Source: Desmodesmus armatus (lineage: Eukaryota > Chlorophyta > Chlorophyceae > Sphaeropleales > Scenedesmaceae). Taken from it: a DNA stretch of 64,000 nt. The stretch is taken from assembly GCA_007449985.2 (NCBI GenBank), contig VIIQ02000181.1, forward strand, positions 62,001 to 126,000. The letters are read 5' to 3'. Below the pieces are notes generated by a model. That model worked only from the letters and a program-made list of their open reading frames with translations, searched no databases and was not told where the DNA came from. Shown here piece after piece: positions 15,481 to 27,866 of this stretch. How positions within the stretch are numbered: the stretch's first letter is position 1; the number at the start of each line of letters is the position of its first letter. The translations under genes were made by a program, and so were the position numbers.

Positions 15481-18066
15481 CCATAGACTGGCACTGCGAC
15501 ATCAGGCACTTGACAACACCACGCAAGCTCATGCCAGGCATGTCTGGGGACTTGACCTGCAACAGCAGCAGCAACAGCCGCAGCAGCTTGTGGTGGTGGT
15601 AGAAGACCACTCGCCCTTGTCACTGTGCTGCAATTTGCCATCCAGAATGCCAACCAGAACAACAGCTAAGAAGCCCTTGAGGGGGACACTGCCAGCTAGC
15701 CATTCATGTTACACAAACTGCAAGCTTGCAGGTTCACTCGCCTGCAGCAACCACCTCCTTGCAGCCCTAATCACCACCCTGGGCCTCATGTCTGCATGAT
15801 GCACCAGCTGCCCTCTGCCCCCCCCCCCCCCCCCACACACACACCCCTCCCCCCTATCACACCACTTGACCATCTGCATGCCCTCACCACCTCTCAACTG
15901 CACCACACAGCATCTGGCCCCTTCCTCCCACCCCACTACCTGCTTGCATCCCTAATCGCCACCCCGGCCTCATGCCTGCTTGAAGTGCTAGCTACTTCTG
16001 GCGTCCCTGCCCACCACCCCACATTCTGCCCCGCACCCCCTTCACACACCCCACCCAGGGTGGACCCCCTAGTCACCATCCAAGGCCTCATGTCTGCCTG
16101 AAGTGCTAGCTGCCCTGGCGCCCCTGCCCACCACCCACATTCTGCCCTGCACCCCCTTCAACCCCCCCCCCCACCACCCACCCACGGTGGACCCCCTACT
16201 CGCCACCCTGGGCCGCATGTCTGCCTGAAGCACTAGCTGCACCCTGGCGCCCCTGCCCACCAACCCACATTCTGCCCCGCTCCCCATCCCCCCAACTGCG
16301 CAGCGCTCACCATAGCGATCTCATACAAGTGCTTGAGGCTGATGGTTGCCACTGTTTTATGCTCAGGCCTGTCTGCCCCCCGTGCCAGGCCTGAAGCATC
16401 TTTGATTTACCAGCTGCTCTCTTGTGACCCCTGCCCGCAACCCCACCACACAAACATATGTCCCGTCCCCACCACTTCACCCACAGCCCCCCCCCCCCCC
16501 TCACCACCCAACACGCACATACAGCCAACCCCCTTGGATGTGTGCTCACCATAGCGATCTCATACAAGTGCTTGAGGCTGATGGTTGCCACCGTTTCGTG
16601 GCCCGGCCTGTCCGCGCCCTGTGAAGCATCTTTGATTTACCAACTGCTCTTTGGTGACCCTCCCCACCAGCCCACCACAAGACCCTACGTCCTCATCTCC
16701 ACCCTATCACGACACCCTCTGCCCCACCCTCCCCACCAATCCAAAGCACAGCGCTCACCATAGCGATCTCATACAAGTGCTTGAGGCTGATGGTCGCCAC
16801 CGTTTCATGCCCCGGCCTGTCTGCCCCACGTGCCAGGCCTGACGCCTGCTTGATGTACCAGCTGGAAGGGGGACCCTTCAGGATCCAGTCATAACTTTTG
16901 TCCTCATACACCTGCGTTCAGCATGAACATGAACGTGAACATGGATATGGACATGCAAGTAGCAACAACGACATTGATAGTGACAGTGAGGGGAAGAAAG
17001 GAGTGCGGGAGAAGAGGATCCAGTCATAGCTCTTGTCCTCATGCACCTGAAGAAACACCATTTATGCGCACAGCATTGACGGAAGCAAAAAAAGGTGGCG
17101 GGGACAGGTGGTGGAGAGGTGCAGCAGTATTGCCAGCAGCAGGAGTAGGGCAGACTTGCAACAAAGGAAAGATGATGCTGCGAATATGGACTACAGCGTC
17201 ACAACAACAACGCAACTGACGCATACATGTGGATGGGCCACGTGCTGCTGCTGTTGACACTTGCCCCAAGTACTGCCATCATACCTGCAGAGCTACTACT
17301 GCACACGCACCTTTATGAGCACTCGTAGCGGCACATCCTTGTACTCTGCTGTCTTGGCATTGAACTCCCTGAGCAATGAGACAGCGCAGCACAGCATAGC
17401 ACAGCACAGCACAGCGTGACAGCAGTGTGAGAGCTGATCAGCATTCAAGAGCACCCGCTGAGAACAGCTGACCCAGGACCTGACCCCACATCAAACTTGT
17501 ATTCAAATCAGACGTGCTGCACTTTTGGGTGGTGCACCCCACTCACGTACAATGGTGAGGCATGTGGTTGCTGTCTGATGCGATAGGACGCATTCAAGCT
17601 GTACACATGCAACGCAAAGGGCACCATCTGCGCCGACGAAGCAATTGCTAATAACAGCAGAGGCTACATCCACAGCCTCCAAAATCTTGTCCTTTACACA
17701 GGCACAGTATGCATTCACGACAGCTGCTGCTAGTACTGCCACACCCGGTGCAGCTGCTGCTACCTCTACTAACTGCTGCTGATTACGGCAGGTATACTGC
17801 CTGCACTTGTTGCTTATCATCCCTACCACTGCTGTCCCCACTCGTACTGCTGCTGCTGCAAGTGCTACCACTACTGCTGCTGCTGCAGGTGTATTGGGAG
17901 TCACATCCTGCTGCATTAGGGGCTCCAGTCAGACTCACTTGCAGAAGGCCATGATGTTGAGCCCAGCCTGACCCAGGGCGGGGCCCACTGGGGGTGCTGG
18001 CTTAGCTGCTCCTGCGTTGATCAGCAGCCGTATGCTGGCCACTGCCTTGCGCTTAGCTGCTGACAT
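15446..18066 (-). CDS. MRPL11: Organellar ribosomal protein uL11 (probably mitochondrial), complete, 4 exons
   Basis: Exons (minus) 18066-17939, 17368-17311, 16911-16759 and 15556-15446 (TGA) total 450 nt, giving 149 aa, a normal bacterial-type L11 length. uL11 binds 23S-type rRNA at the GTPase-associated centre. Visible family blocks: [33 protein letters not shown], the PP-W-IK-A-G block, [18 protein letters not shown], and a C-terminal helix ending [13 protein letters not shown]. The first intron splits the Lys codon after FC. The start ATG at 18066 gives a short basic N-terminus without an obvious presequence, as in many mitochondrial L11s; a plastid location cannot be excluded. Exons 3 and 4 have ghost copies. 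Confidence 0.93.
15770..16302. repeat. Diverged intronic tandem repeats, C-rich, in the last uL11 intron
   Basis: The motif GGCCTCATGTCTGC with CTAGCTGC recurs near 15780, 15965, 16085 and 16210, with poly-C stretches between. Period about 115-185 bp. No coding sense. Confidence 0.7.
16303..16660 (-). repeat. Two ghost copies of the 3' part of uL11 exon 3 with donor
   Basis: 16303-16431 and 16544-16660 each repeat the region from the donor (CTCACC) through the [11 protein letters not shown] codons and beyond, spaced about 210-240 bp from each other and from the real exon (16759-16911). Indels break their frames. Confidence 0.9.
17014..17049 (-). repeat. Ghost copy of the 5' end of uL11 exon 3
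   Basis: About 36 bp, minus sense, with a CAG acceptor then GTGCATGAGGAC, encoding [11 protein letters not shown] as in the real exon, displaced about 137 bp upstream in transcript sense. Exon 3 thus has ghosts on both sides. Confidence 0.85.
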
Positions 18067-19108
18067 GCTGGCCGATGTCTCTGCAGGCTGCTTTCAAGGC
18101 CACTACTGCTTCTGCTACTACTGAAGCTACCCTACTGCTACTGTTTGGGTGCAACCACTGCCGTCACAGCAGCAGTGCGGTGATTGACATGTGTAGCAGC
18201 TGCGTGGTGAAGCTGTTACTGCTGGATTGCTGCGCAGCTGCTGCTGCCTCAGTACCCCCTGAAGGTGAGGCTACTGCGCTGCGCTGCTCTCCAGCCGGGT
18301 GTGCTGTACACAGCTGTGCACAGTAGTATTTGACACAGCTGCTGCCGTCAGGTGACCTGTGGCAGAGACACCATCGCACGTTCACCGACCCATCAGTGCC
18401 TTGGTGCTGCTGCTGCTGTTCTGTGCTGCTAACTTTGCCACGGCATACATACGCGACATCAGCGGAACAATTCCTCAGCTTCGTTACCTTGATGCTAATC
18501 AGTCAGCTTCAATCAGCAGACACACTCGCTGTTGGCAGTAGCTTGATCGATTGATCCCAATGCTGTTGTCGCCACGCCCTAATCAATTACACAAGTACAT
18601 CTTGGTGGGGAATCTGTGTAAACGTCTCTGGATGTTGGCGCTGCTGAGCGAGTGATTTGGCTTATACCAAGCACATTTGACACTGGAGGAGGCTGGAGTC
18701 TGTGAGGAGAGTGGTGGAGGTTTTGGGGAGGGAAGGAAGCAAGTTCAAGACATAAAGACACCCTTGTGACGATGCAGTCGTGATATGCTTTGTGCTTCTC
18801 AAAGTACCGGTTCAAACTTGCTTGCACGTGTGGGCGCATTCAGTTCAGTTGAGTTCTGCGACTGCACAACAGACACTGCTGTCCAAGGGACTGCCTGGCA
18901 CCAGGGCTGCTCGACTCGTCCTTGATTTGTTTTGAGCATCAACGTTGTGTATGTGTGTTCACTGAATCTGAACAGACCGAGGTGAGGTGTGCTCCATAGG
19001 CCAGACAGACCTGGTGTTGCTGTTGTTCGGGTCTCAGGTTGAGTCTCTGTTGTTACCAGCGAAGTATCAACTGGCACGGTCTGATCTGGTACCTCGTATC
19101 TGCATAAC
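18067..19108. other. Divergent promoter region between uL11 and the LRR gene
   Basis: No gene supported. It should hold both promoters. CTG/CTA-rich stretches extend to about 18430; beyond that the sequence is unremarkable. Confidence 0.4.
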
Positions 19109-20936
19109 ATGCGCATGTTATGCAGGATGGAAACAGCGCATCAACCTCTATCAAGACTGATGCAGCTGCCAGACCCATGCCTGCTGGCAGTCCTGCAGTG
19201 CTGTGCTGACGACCCCCGCAGCCTGTTCAGCGCAGCGCGCACCCACAGCAGGCTGCACCAGGCGGCCGTGCTGGCAGCAAGCAGCATCAGGGCTGTGCTG
19301 AAAACGCAGCAGCATGCGGACAGTCTGCTGCTGCACCTGGACAGGCATGGCCAGCACGTAAGCAGCATGGACCTGTCAGGTGATACTACTGTCCCTTGGG
19401 GTGCTTCAATCAGCCTGCGTCAGCTGCCCCACACGAAGCTGGGCAAGCTTGAATGCCTCAGGTTGTGCTTGTTGCGCGTGCAGCCGCAGCCAGGGCATGA
19501 GTTTGGGGGCGTGCTGTGGGCTGGGGTACCCCTCAAGCACCTGCACCTCAGCAAGTGCGTGCTGCTTGACGGTGGGGCAGGCATAACTGCAGCGCTATCA
19601 CTGCTGCCAGGGCTGCAGCACTTCAGTGTCAGTGAGTCCAACGCCAACGGCAGCTATGGGCTCACCTTTGACGGGGATGTCCTGCAAGGTCTGTCACAGC
19701 TGACGCACTTGGAGTTGGCAGCATGTGACTTGCAGGACCCTGAGAGCCTACAGCACCTGCAGGGGCTGACACACCTGCAGGACCTGCGGCTGGACTTGTG
19801 GGATGATTGCAGCATCAATGCGAGCATGCTGTCAGGCGCAGAGCAGCTGACACGCCTGGAGGTGACAGGAAGCATGTCTCCTGACGGGTGTGCCGTTATT
19901 GAGCCAGCGGCTCTTGCAGGGAAAACTCAGCTCAGGCACCTTGCACTCAAAGCATGCGTGATTGACGGTGGCAACGCTGGGGTTGGAGAGCTGCTGTTTC
20001 ACATGCAGCAGATGCAGCAGCTCACCCACCTAGCCCCAAGGAGCAGCTTGCGGTCCATCGCCCCAGCAGCAGCCTACATAGCGTTGACAGCTAGCAGCGA
20101 TATGCAGATTCTGGATGTCAGCGGCTGCACGCTGCCAGCAGGTGTGTGGCAGCACGTGTTCCCTGCTGGCAGCCGGCTGCCAAACCTGCAGGAGCTCAGC
20201 ATTGGTGATGTGCCCCGCTACGGAAGACTTTCAGCGGCCCCAGAAGCCAGCCGTTGTCAGCTGCTGCCCTGCGCTGCAGTCACTGCAGCTGCGGGAAGTG
20301 CAGTACAGCCCAGAGCTGCTGTCCCCGCTGTCAGGGCTGCGCAACTTGCAGGATCTGTGCCTGTATCCTGTTGCAGACAGCGGCTCAGCAGAGGGATCGA
20401 AGGTGGTGTGTCAGCTGACGGGGTTGCGGCGGCTGGAGCTGCAGGACCGTGGCGTCGATAGCTCGAAAGCGTTGCTGCTGCAGCTTACACAACTGCGGCA
20501 GCTGACATACTTGGACTACACAGGAGGTGGTGTGGCTGGCCGATGGTTTTGGAAGAGAAAGGTGGGTGTCTAGCTGCAATAATGTGCCATGAGCCATCCT
20601 GTCGGTTCGTTTGCATTGCTGTGTACTGTACTACTGCTAGTAGCTGTGTACCATAGCAAACAACCCCATGAGGCATTGCTTAACTGATGGCGGCAGTGAT
20701 TGATTTTGGCATGGACGGTGCTTTGATCTCTCTTGTCCACCATATCCCTTGCTGATTACGCCCACCAACCTGCAAGGCTGCTATGCTGTGTCCGTTGCTG
20801 ATGCTGTGTGTGTACCGTTGTGCAGACCCCTCGTGATCAGCCCGTGTGGCGCCAGGTGTTGCGCCACTTCTATGTCCACGTTGACCGGGATCTTGATGCG
20901 CTGGCTGCGGCCCTGAAAGAGGCTGGACGAGGCTAA
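19109..20936 (+). CDS. F-box-like leucine-rich repeat protein, with apparent frameshift
   Basis: Exon 19109-20561 and last exon 20826-20936 (TAA) join in phase 0. The N-terminus (LPDPCLLAVLQCCADDPRSL) looks like an F-box, so a role as substrate receptor of an SCF-type ubiquitin ligase is plausible but inferred. Then follow irregular LRRs (repeated L-x-x-L-x-L with HLxxL and LQDLRL), about 300 residues. The frame changes near 20213-20216, a run of four C: upstream LRRs are in one frame, and the downstream ones (SCCPALQSLQLREVQY, LTGLRRLELQ) are in the +1 frame. One extra C would explain it, either a real mutation or an assembly error. A 25-nt intron would be too short. A start at the ATG 19127 is also possible. 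Confidence 0.75.
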
Positions 20937-22548
20937 GTGCAGCAGCGGCGTGAAGGTACGCGGGCTAGCTGTGTTGTTGCATGCGCATGTTTCGCATCTG
21001 TGCTGCTGAACAGTTTGTCTTGCAAGCATTACCACGTGCTACCAGTGGGTCTACTTCTGCTTGCCTACTGACAGTGTATGTGCCACAGGCAGTGGCACAG
21101 ATGGTTGGCAGTGCAGGGGGGTGCCAGCATGTGGCCCTACCCAGTGCTGGCCAGAGGATGCTTCTTGCATGTGGATCATCCTTGGCCTGGAGTGTTGCGC
21201 AATGTGCAGCATGCGCTCATACAAGCAACAGCACACCTTGGATGCCATTGGTTGCGCTACAACACTGTCATGCAGATGCTGCCAACAGCCTTTCTAAGGG
21301 ACTTCCTGGAAGTTTCAGGCACAGCCTACGCTGCTGCCGACAGTCTGGCTGTTCTGCTGCTGCTACTGTTGCCATCATGTGTTGTGCTTGCAGGCCCCTG
21401 ACCAAGAGCCCACGGGACTCTAGCTGCTGACATTGCCCGCCACCACACAGCGACCCCCAGTGACGCAGCTGGCGGCTGCAGTTCTGGCTGAGACAGTGCA
21501 AGCCGTCAGCAGCAAGATACCTGTCATCGTGTGCCGATCTTTGCCGCCACCTCTTTGACAGCAGCAGCAGCCGTGGAGGCACAGTGTACTTATTGCTTGA
21601 GGCAGCCAGGCCGTTGGCACAGCCTGTTCAGGCGGCCGGTGTCTGTTGAAGGCCCAGCTGTGTGTAGGCTGCGTGTACACTTTGTGCATCTAGCTGGCTC
21701 TTGAGTTTCAACAGTTTGGTGGGCCATCTGTTGTGTGCCAGGCTGGCTGGCACTGCCAATCTGGCGGGTCACTGCTTGATTGCTGGCTTGATGTTCAGTT
21801 TGGTGCCGGCTTGCTGTGCGCCTGTTTGAAGGCTTTGATAAAGCTACCTTTTGGGGCGGCCGTTGTGGTCGCCCAGTCAGTTGCTTGTAGCACATGCATA
21901 CATGTGTGCACGTGTGTGATGTGATTTGTTTTGTGCACTGAGCTGCACCGTGGTATTGCATCGATTCCTTTAGGAAGAGATGCCAATACAGCGCACGGGT
22001 CTCACACCCACACACATGACTGCCCAAAGTGGTCTGGAGTAAGGTCCAAGAGGTGGCCCAGCAAGGCTTGGCTAGTCGGTGTTGAACATTATGGTAATAA
22101 TGAGTAAAAATCCTGTTTGTCAGCTGGTTATAGATGCAGCAGCAGCAAACGCAAATATTGCTCCTGCTGCTGTCGGCAGGGATGCAAAAGGCCACATTGC
22201 CAAAATAGTGGTGTGTATTTGTGGGTGGCGGTGGAGTCACGACTGTCCCCTATAAACGCCTGGTTGCAAAGACACCCTCATGAACATGGACGATATCCTT
22301 GCACGTGCAAAACTCACCGCAAGCCTCACGGCAGCACAAACGTGCTCGACACAACATTATTAAGCGTTTGATGTGGTGTTCGGGCCCAGGTTGCGGGGCA
22401 AGCGCGAGTTGACTAATTAGTGACTAACAGACCGCCAGCTGTGGATGTGCCAAAGAGATACGGACATCAGCGGATCAAGCACATCAGCAACGCTTGCGTG
22501 GACAAAAGGAGCAGGACGGGGGTATAAGGGTGCAGCATACACGTTCAC

Positions 22549-22583
<35 letters not shown>

Positions 22584-23280
22584 AGCTTTTGCCGTTGAGC
22601 CATGAGTGCCATGCCATATGGTACCCGATCATGTCGTATCTTAGTTTAAATACAAAAGCGCTACTCTCCAGGCCCTTGGGAGGCCGGGACAGGCCATCAG
22701 CAGCCTGTTTGTGACAGCCTGTTTGTGACAGCACACCAGCAGCAGCAACCGTTTAGCACCTTGGCAGCAGCAGCCCCACAATGAGAAAGCCTCGCCCAGA
22801 AGATCAGCCACCTATGAAACCCCAGTCTGCACAATCCAGGGTATGCCCACTTCATCAAAAACAGCAGGATGGAATCGATGCAGTACTGACGCCACCCGGG
22901 CGTTAGACGTTCTATACCAATGGTATTCAGTATGCATGTAGCAAAGGAAATGTCTGGTCCTTTAACTGAAGTCACGTGCTACATGTGTTTTTGCTTGCGT
23001 GCTGCTATGTAAAAGTTGAACTAAAAGTTGAACTACAAATGCCTGCTGCTTTGCATGCAAACATCAGCTGTGGGGGATCCTGAGGCTGAACAACAGCTGC
23101 ATCAAGACGCAAAGTAGATTTGAGCCGACCGGGTAACCCTTAGTCTTGAACACGGGATCAAGGCATTACTGCCACAGCTTTGAGGAAGTCACAGTCACAA
23201 AAACATAGCCTTCAACGGCCATGCGGCCCAAGTCCAACAGTATCTAGATCTGCGTATGTGCTGGTGCATCAGCCACTTGT
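20937..23280. other. Intergenic region; no supported gene
   Basis: No frame shows recognisable domains. It contains a (CTG)n microsatellite at about 22550-22581 and otherwise unique sequence between the LRR gene and the G-rich minisatellite. Confidence 0.4.
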
Positions 23281-23287
23281 GACTGCC

Positions 23288-23605
23288 ACCTGGGGGGGTG
23301 GGGGGGCCACCTGGGGGGGTGGGGGGGGGCCACCTGGGGGGGTGGGGGGGGGGGGCCACCTGGGGGGGGGGGGGGGGGGGGCACCTGGGGGGGTGGGGGG
23401 GGGCCACCTGGGGGGGTGGGGGGGGGTGGGGGGGGGGGGCACCTGGGGGGGTGGGGGGGGGGCCACCTGGGGGGGTGGGGGGGGGGCCACCTGGGGGGGT
23501 GGGGGGGCCACTTGTGACTGCCACCGGGGGGTGGGGGGGGGGGGCACTTGTGACTGCCACCGGGGGGGTGGTGGGGTGGGGTGGGGGGGGGGGGGGTCGG
23601 ACCAA
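23288..23605 (+). repeat. G-rich minisatellite, quadruplex-prone
   Basis: About twelve units of roughly 20-30 bp built from CCACCTGG, G6-7, T, and a G7-18 run. Two units near 23510-23570 carry CACTTGTGACTGCCACC, also found just before the array, showing its seed. Every unit has several G tracts longer than three on the plus strand. All six-frame translations are Gly/Trp or Pro low-complexity and not genes. Confidence 0.95.
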
Positions 23606-23722
23606 CTACTGGCAGGACTGCAAAGCTGGTACTGGCACCATGCAATGGGAGGCCACTGCAAGGTTCTCAACGAAATGGGCCCTCATACTAGTCATTCGGA
23701 ATCTTTCACGTAGCTCACTATG

Positions 23723-23727
23723 TTACA
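23723..23727 (-). terminator. Possible TGTAA polyadenylation signal of the ELMO gene
   Basis: On the minus strand TGTAA lies about 165 bp after the ELMO stop codon. TGTAA is the usual chlorophyte poly(A) signal. The match is only 5 bp, so it is weak evidence. Confidence 0.3.
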
Positions 23728-23892
23728 CGAACTGCTCAGCTCACAAGAAAAGACATGCCTCTGGCGGCACCCTACCCCACTAGTACTAGTTAGTACTACT
23801 GCATGCAGCAGTCCCACCCTAGGCAAGGCCATACCCACGCTGCCGTGTTGCTGCCTCAGCTGCAGGACAGGCCACGCTGCTACATAGCTGCC

Positions 23893-26800
23893 TCAGCTGC
23901 AAGACAGGCCAGAAGCTGCCACCTGCAGCACCTGCTTGCAATGGCTGCTGCAGTAGCGCTCCAGCTGCCTCAGGAAGACCCCCGAGTCAACCATCGTCTT
24001 CTTGCCCTGCAACCACCTGCCGAGCACAGCACACCGCAGAACAGCACACAACCCCGTGTCAGACAGCATCGCTTTCACAGTCCTTGCGCAAATGCCCTTA
24101 CATGCCTTGCCAGCGGGCTGCTCAACAATGCTGACCTTCCTTCAAGCAATCTCCTGTACAGTCTCCTAATCCCTAGCTATAGAGTAGTCAGTGCGAGGGC
24201 TGACGAGTTGGCCAGCTGCATGTCTCCCCCCCCCCCCCCAAATGACAGCCATGTAGTCAGTGCCGCACCTCAAATAGAACATGTACATCGCCCCACAATA
24301 GAAGCTGTTGGCCGCTGCCAGGTGACCACCCTGCAGCTGCCGCGCAGCCCTATCTAGCCGTCCGGCCCGTAGTGCAGCCAGGGCCCAGGTCACAACTGAT
24401 TGCAAACCGTTTGACCCTTGCATGTTTTGGCAGCGCTGCGCGCTAGCGCGCCGCCAATCATGCCGACCTTAGATACTTCAATCTAGCTATCGTTGTCAGG
24501 CACGCACCTTGAGTAAAATTCGTACATCGCCCCACAGTAGAAGCTGTTGGCCGCTGCCAGGTGACCACCCTGCAGCTGCCGAGCAGCCTTGTCTAGCCGT
24601 CCACCCCGTAGTGCTGCCAGGGCCCAGGTGGTCACGTTGAAGGACACAATGGCTAGCGGAAACTCTTGACGGGGACTGCAAAACAGGAGCAAAAACACAC
24701 AAGCAGCAGCTTCATGTTGACGGCAGTTGTTGGTGTTGAGCCGTCCGGCCCGTAGTGCTGCCAGGGCCCAGGTGGTAACATTGAAGGACACAATGGCCAG
24801 CGGGAAGTCCTGAAGGGGACTGCAAAAGGGTGCAAAGTACATGCAAGCAGCAGCACCATGTTTGAAGCAGTCTTCATAGATGAAAGCAGCACGACTTGCC
24901 TAGACCACGTGCCCCTTCACAATGTTTGCTGATCCACACCGCCTTTCATTGACAACAGCTGCCCCCTGACAGAGAGCTCATAGATAACATCTGCAGCAGC
25001 GGCGTGCCGGTGCTGCAGGAACAGCAGCTGCTGCTATCTGTCTGTCGGGCTCTACTAGTACTTTGCGAGTCTTGCATGACTGAGAAAAGACAGTGTGCGC
25101 CAAAGCTTGCCGCACGCTTTGTGACCGGCGGCCGCCGCCCACACTGCCCTTTAAGTTCATTCAATCCAAGGAGGTGTGTGGGTTCAAGTCCCATGCTTTT
25201 TTGCTTTTTTGGTCCAGGCGTTGGGCACCTCCTGGCATAGGGTGTGCAGCATCCCTCATCGGTGAGGCTTTGCCTCCGGCCCCTGGCAGTCGAGTTTACT
25301 CGGCTGAGTTGTGTGTGGCCAGCCGGTGGGGGGTGTGCCCCCCCCCCCCCCCGTCGTAACCTTCAGAAAAAGTTCATTCAATGGGGCAAGCGTTGAGCTG
25401 CTCACCTGACAGAGAGCTTGTAGATGGCATCTGCAGCAGCGGCGTCACGGTGCTGCAGGAACAGCAGCTGCAGCAGGCCAAGCACACCAGCACCTCTCAG
25501 GTCTGTGGCAGGGTCGTTGCCTTGGAAACCCAGGTCAGCCCAGTGGGGGCCAAGCCGGGGCACGGGACCTGGTTTGCCTGCCGCGGATGCAGACACAAAC
25601 ACACAGCAAGCAGCACTGTCGGGTAAGACCCAATTGGGTTGCAAGCACTTTTGCAGAGTGTTGCAGGAACAGCCCAGGCCGGCCCAGTGGGGGCCAAGCC
25701 GGTACGCGGGGCTTTGCCTGCCACAATTGCAGACACAAACACTATTTGAGCAACCCTTGTCAGCCTCAGCTCAACAAGTCAAGCTGCCGTGAATCCCTGC
25801 ACATCCCACGACACGCGCAGGACTCTGCCAAACCCATCGCTACAGCAGAACCCAAGCCTTGGGTTTGCTGTACGGGGTACGTGCTCACGGTAAGCTGCGA
25901 CAGCTGAAAGCTGGCTCCCGGCAAACCTCGACCCCAAGCAGCCTGTACCCACCAGTGTACGCATGGTACACAGCCTGCAGCAGCGCCAGTTTCTCAAACC
26001 TCAACCCTCGTCAGCCTCAGCTCAACAAGTCAAGTTGCCCTAAACCCCTGCACACCCGCGACGCTGCGCGCGTAACTCTGCCAGACCCATCGCTACAGCA
26101 GAACCCCAATGCACCCTGCAGCGGCTAACGCCCGTCCCCCATGAACCCTCAACCCCAGCAGCGCTTACCTGTGTATGCATGGTACACAGCCTGCAGCAGC
26201 GCCAGGTGCACACCATCGCCATCACACAGGGACGTCCTGGACAGCTGCAGCACTTCCTGCTGCTGCTGACATTGCTGCCGCGGCGGCTGCTGCACCCCGC
26301 CGCTGCTGCTGCCGTCAACACCGCAGCCACACAGCAGCAGCCTCCGCAGCAGCGGCTGCCGCCGCTGCTGCTGCTGCTGCTGTTGAGGGGCTGCGTGAGT
26401 GAGCTGCTGGCCTGCAGTGCTGCTGGTGTTGATGCTGATGGATGCAGCAGCCGCAGCAAGCAGCTGCGCTTCAGCTGCTGGGTACGTGAAGTGGGCTGCT
26501 GGCACCTGCAAAAAGCACCAAAGCGGTCCAGAGTCAGCAGGAACAGGCAGCAAAGGGTTGAGGGAGACATCTGGTTGTCAACCAGCACAGCGCTGTGTTA
26601 GCAATGTTTCAGGCGGCCATGCAGGTTTTCCCGTTCACAATGCTTTGGGGAGAACAACTCTGGTAAGGTTGAGACATCCAACAATGACTCAACAGAGGCA
26701 CACAGGGAAGTCAATTGCCAGCAGACTCGGCAGGCGGCCAGGCACACATGCATGCTCATGAGGTCACAAGCGCATCAAGCATGGCCATGCCAAATGCACG

Positions 26801-27564
26801 CAACTGCGCTGGCAGCAATGGCCACAACAACAAAATCTCCGTTGTGCAGTGCACGCCTCAACGTACCTGCTGCTGTTCCTGCAGCTGCAGCAGCTGTGTC
26901 TTTCGCTCCCTGTTGGCCACTTCCCACACATCCTCCCCTTCTTCATCATCAGCTGCTGCTGCTGTCGCCGTCACAGCGACCACTCTGCTGCCGCTGCCGC
27001 TGCTGTTGCAGCTCGTTGCTTTGTCAGCAGCACCTGCCAATGCAGCAGCTTGTGCCTCCACAGCAGCAGCAGCAGCTGTCACCGCTGCTGCACCCTGCTG
27101 CTGCAGCTCACTGCCGTCTGCTTGCTGCAGCAGCACTGCACCCTCCTGCTGCTGCTGCTCTGGCTGCTCGCCACACCTTTCCCGCTGCACAAAGGAATCT
27201 ACTGCAGCGATGCACGCTGCTGCGGCAGCAGCAACAAAAGTACAAGCCACGCCTTGCCCCTGCTCTTGCTGCTTCTGGTTGCTACCTGTTCCCTGCAGCT
27301 CCTGACCCTCCTCACAGGCAGCAGGGTCACCTGCAACTGAGGGACTGGCGGCTGCCGCTGTCGGACTCCCAGTGCAGCCAAGTGCATCAGCAGTGTCCAA
27401 CGCATTTGATGCATCCCTCAGGTTGCCTGGCTGCTGCTGCTGCTGCTGGACAGTAGGATCACCTGCAACTGAGGAACTAGCGGCTGCCGTTGCCAAACTC
27501 CCAGTGCTGCCATCCGATACAGCAGCAGCCGCAGCATCTGATGCATCACCCACGACGCCATCAA

Positions 27565-27601
<37 letters not shown>

Positions 27602-27832
27602 CTTGCATGCTGCTACTGGCTCAAGAGAGGCTAGCACCCCCAGGTCAGATGCACTGTCAGAGCACAGCTCCAGCTCAATGCTAACCTCATCAGCTGCAGC
27701 AGCAGCATCCATGGCTGCTTCGTAACCGTCACAATTGGCATCATCAGCAGCAGAGGACGCTGCAGCAACAGCTTGCTGACCTGCTGCAGGAGCCCCTAGC
27801 ATCTCCCTCTGCTGGTCACCACCGTCCTGCAG

Positions 27833-27866
<34 letters not shown>

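Noticed and set aside
22697..22975. Minus-strand 92-codon frame with PDISFATCIL, vaguely like a copia polyprotein
   Set aside because: One short chance match without neighbouring reverse transcriptase or RNase H motifs.
23195..23783. Gly- or Pro-rich proteins in all frames
   Set aside because: Direct products of the G-rich minisatellite.
26715..27456. Long plus-strand frames rich in Cys, Ser and Leu
   Set aside because: They are the complement of CAG/GCN tracts in the ELMO exon on the minus strand.
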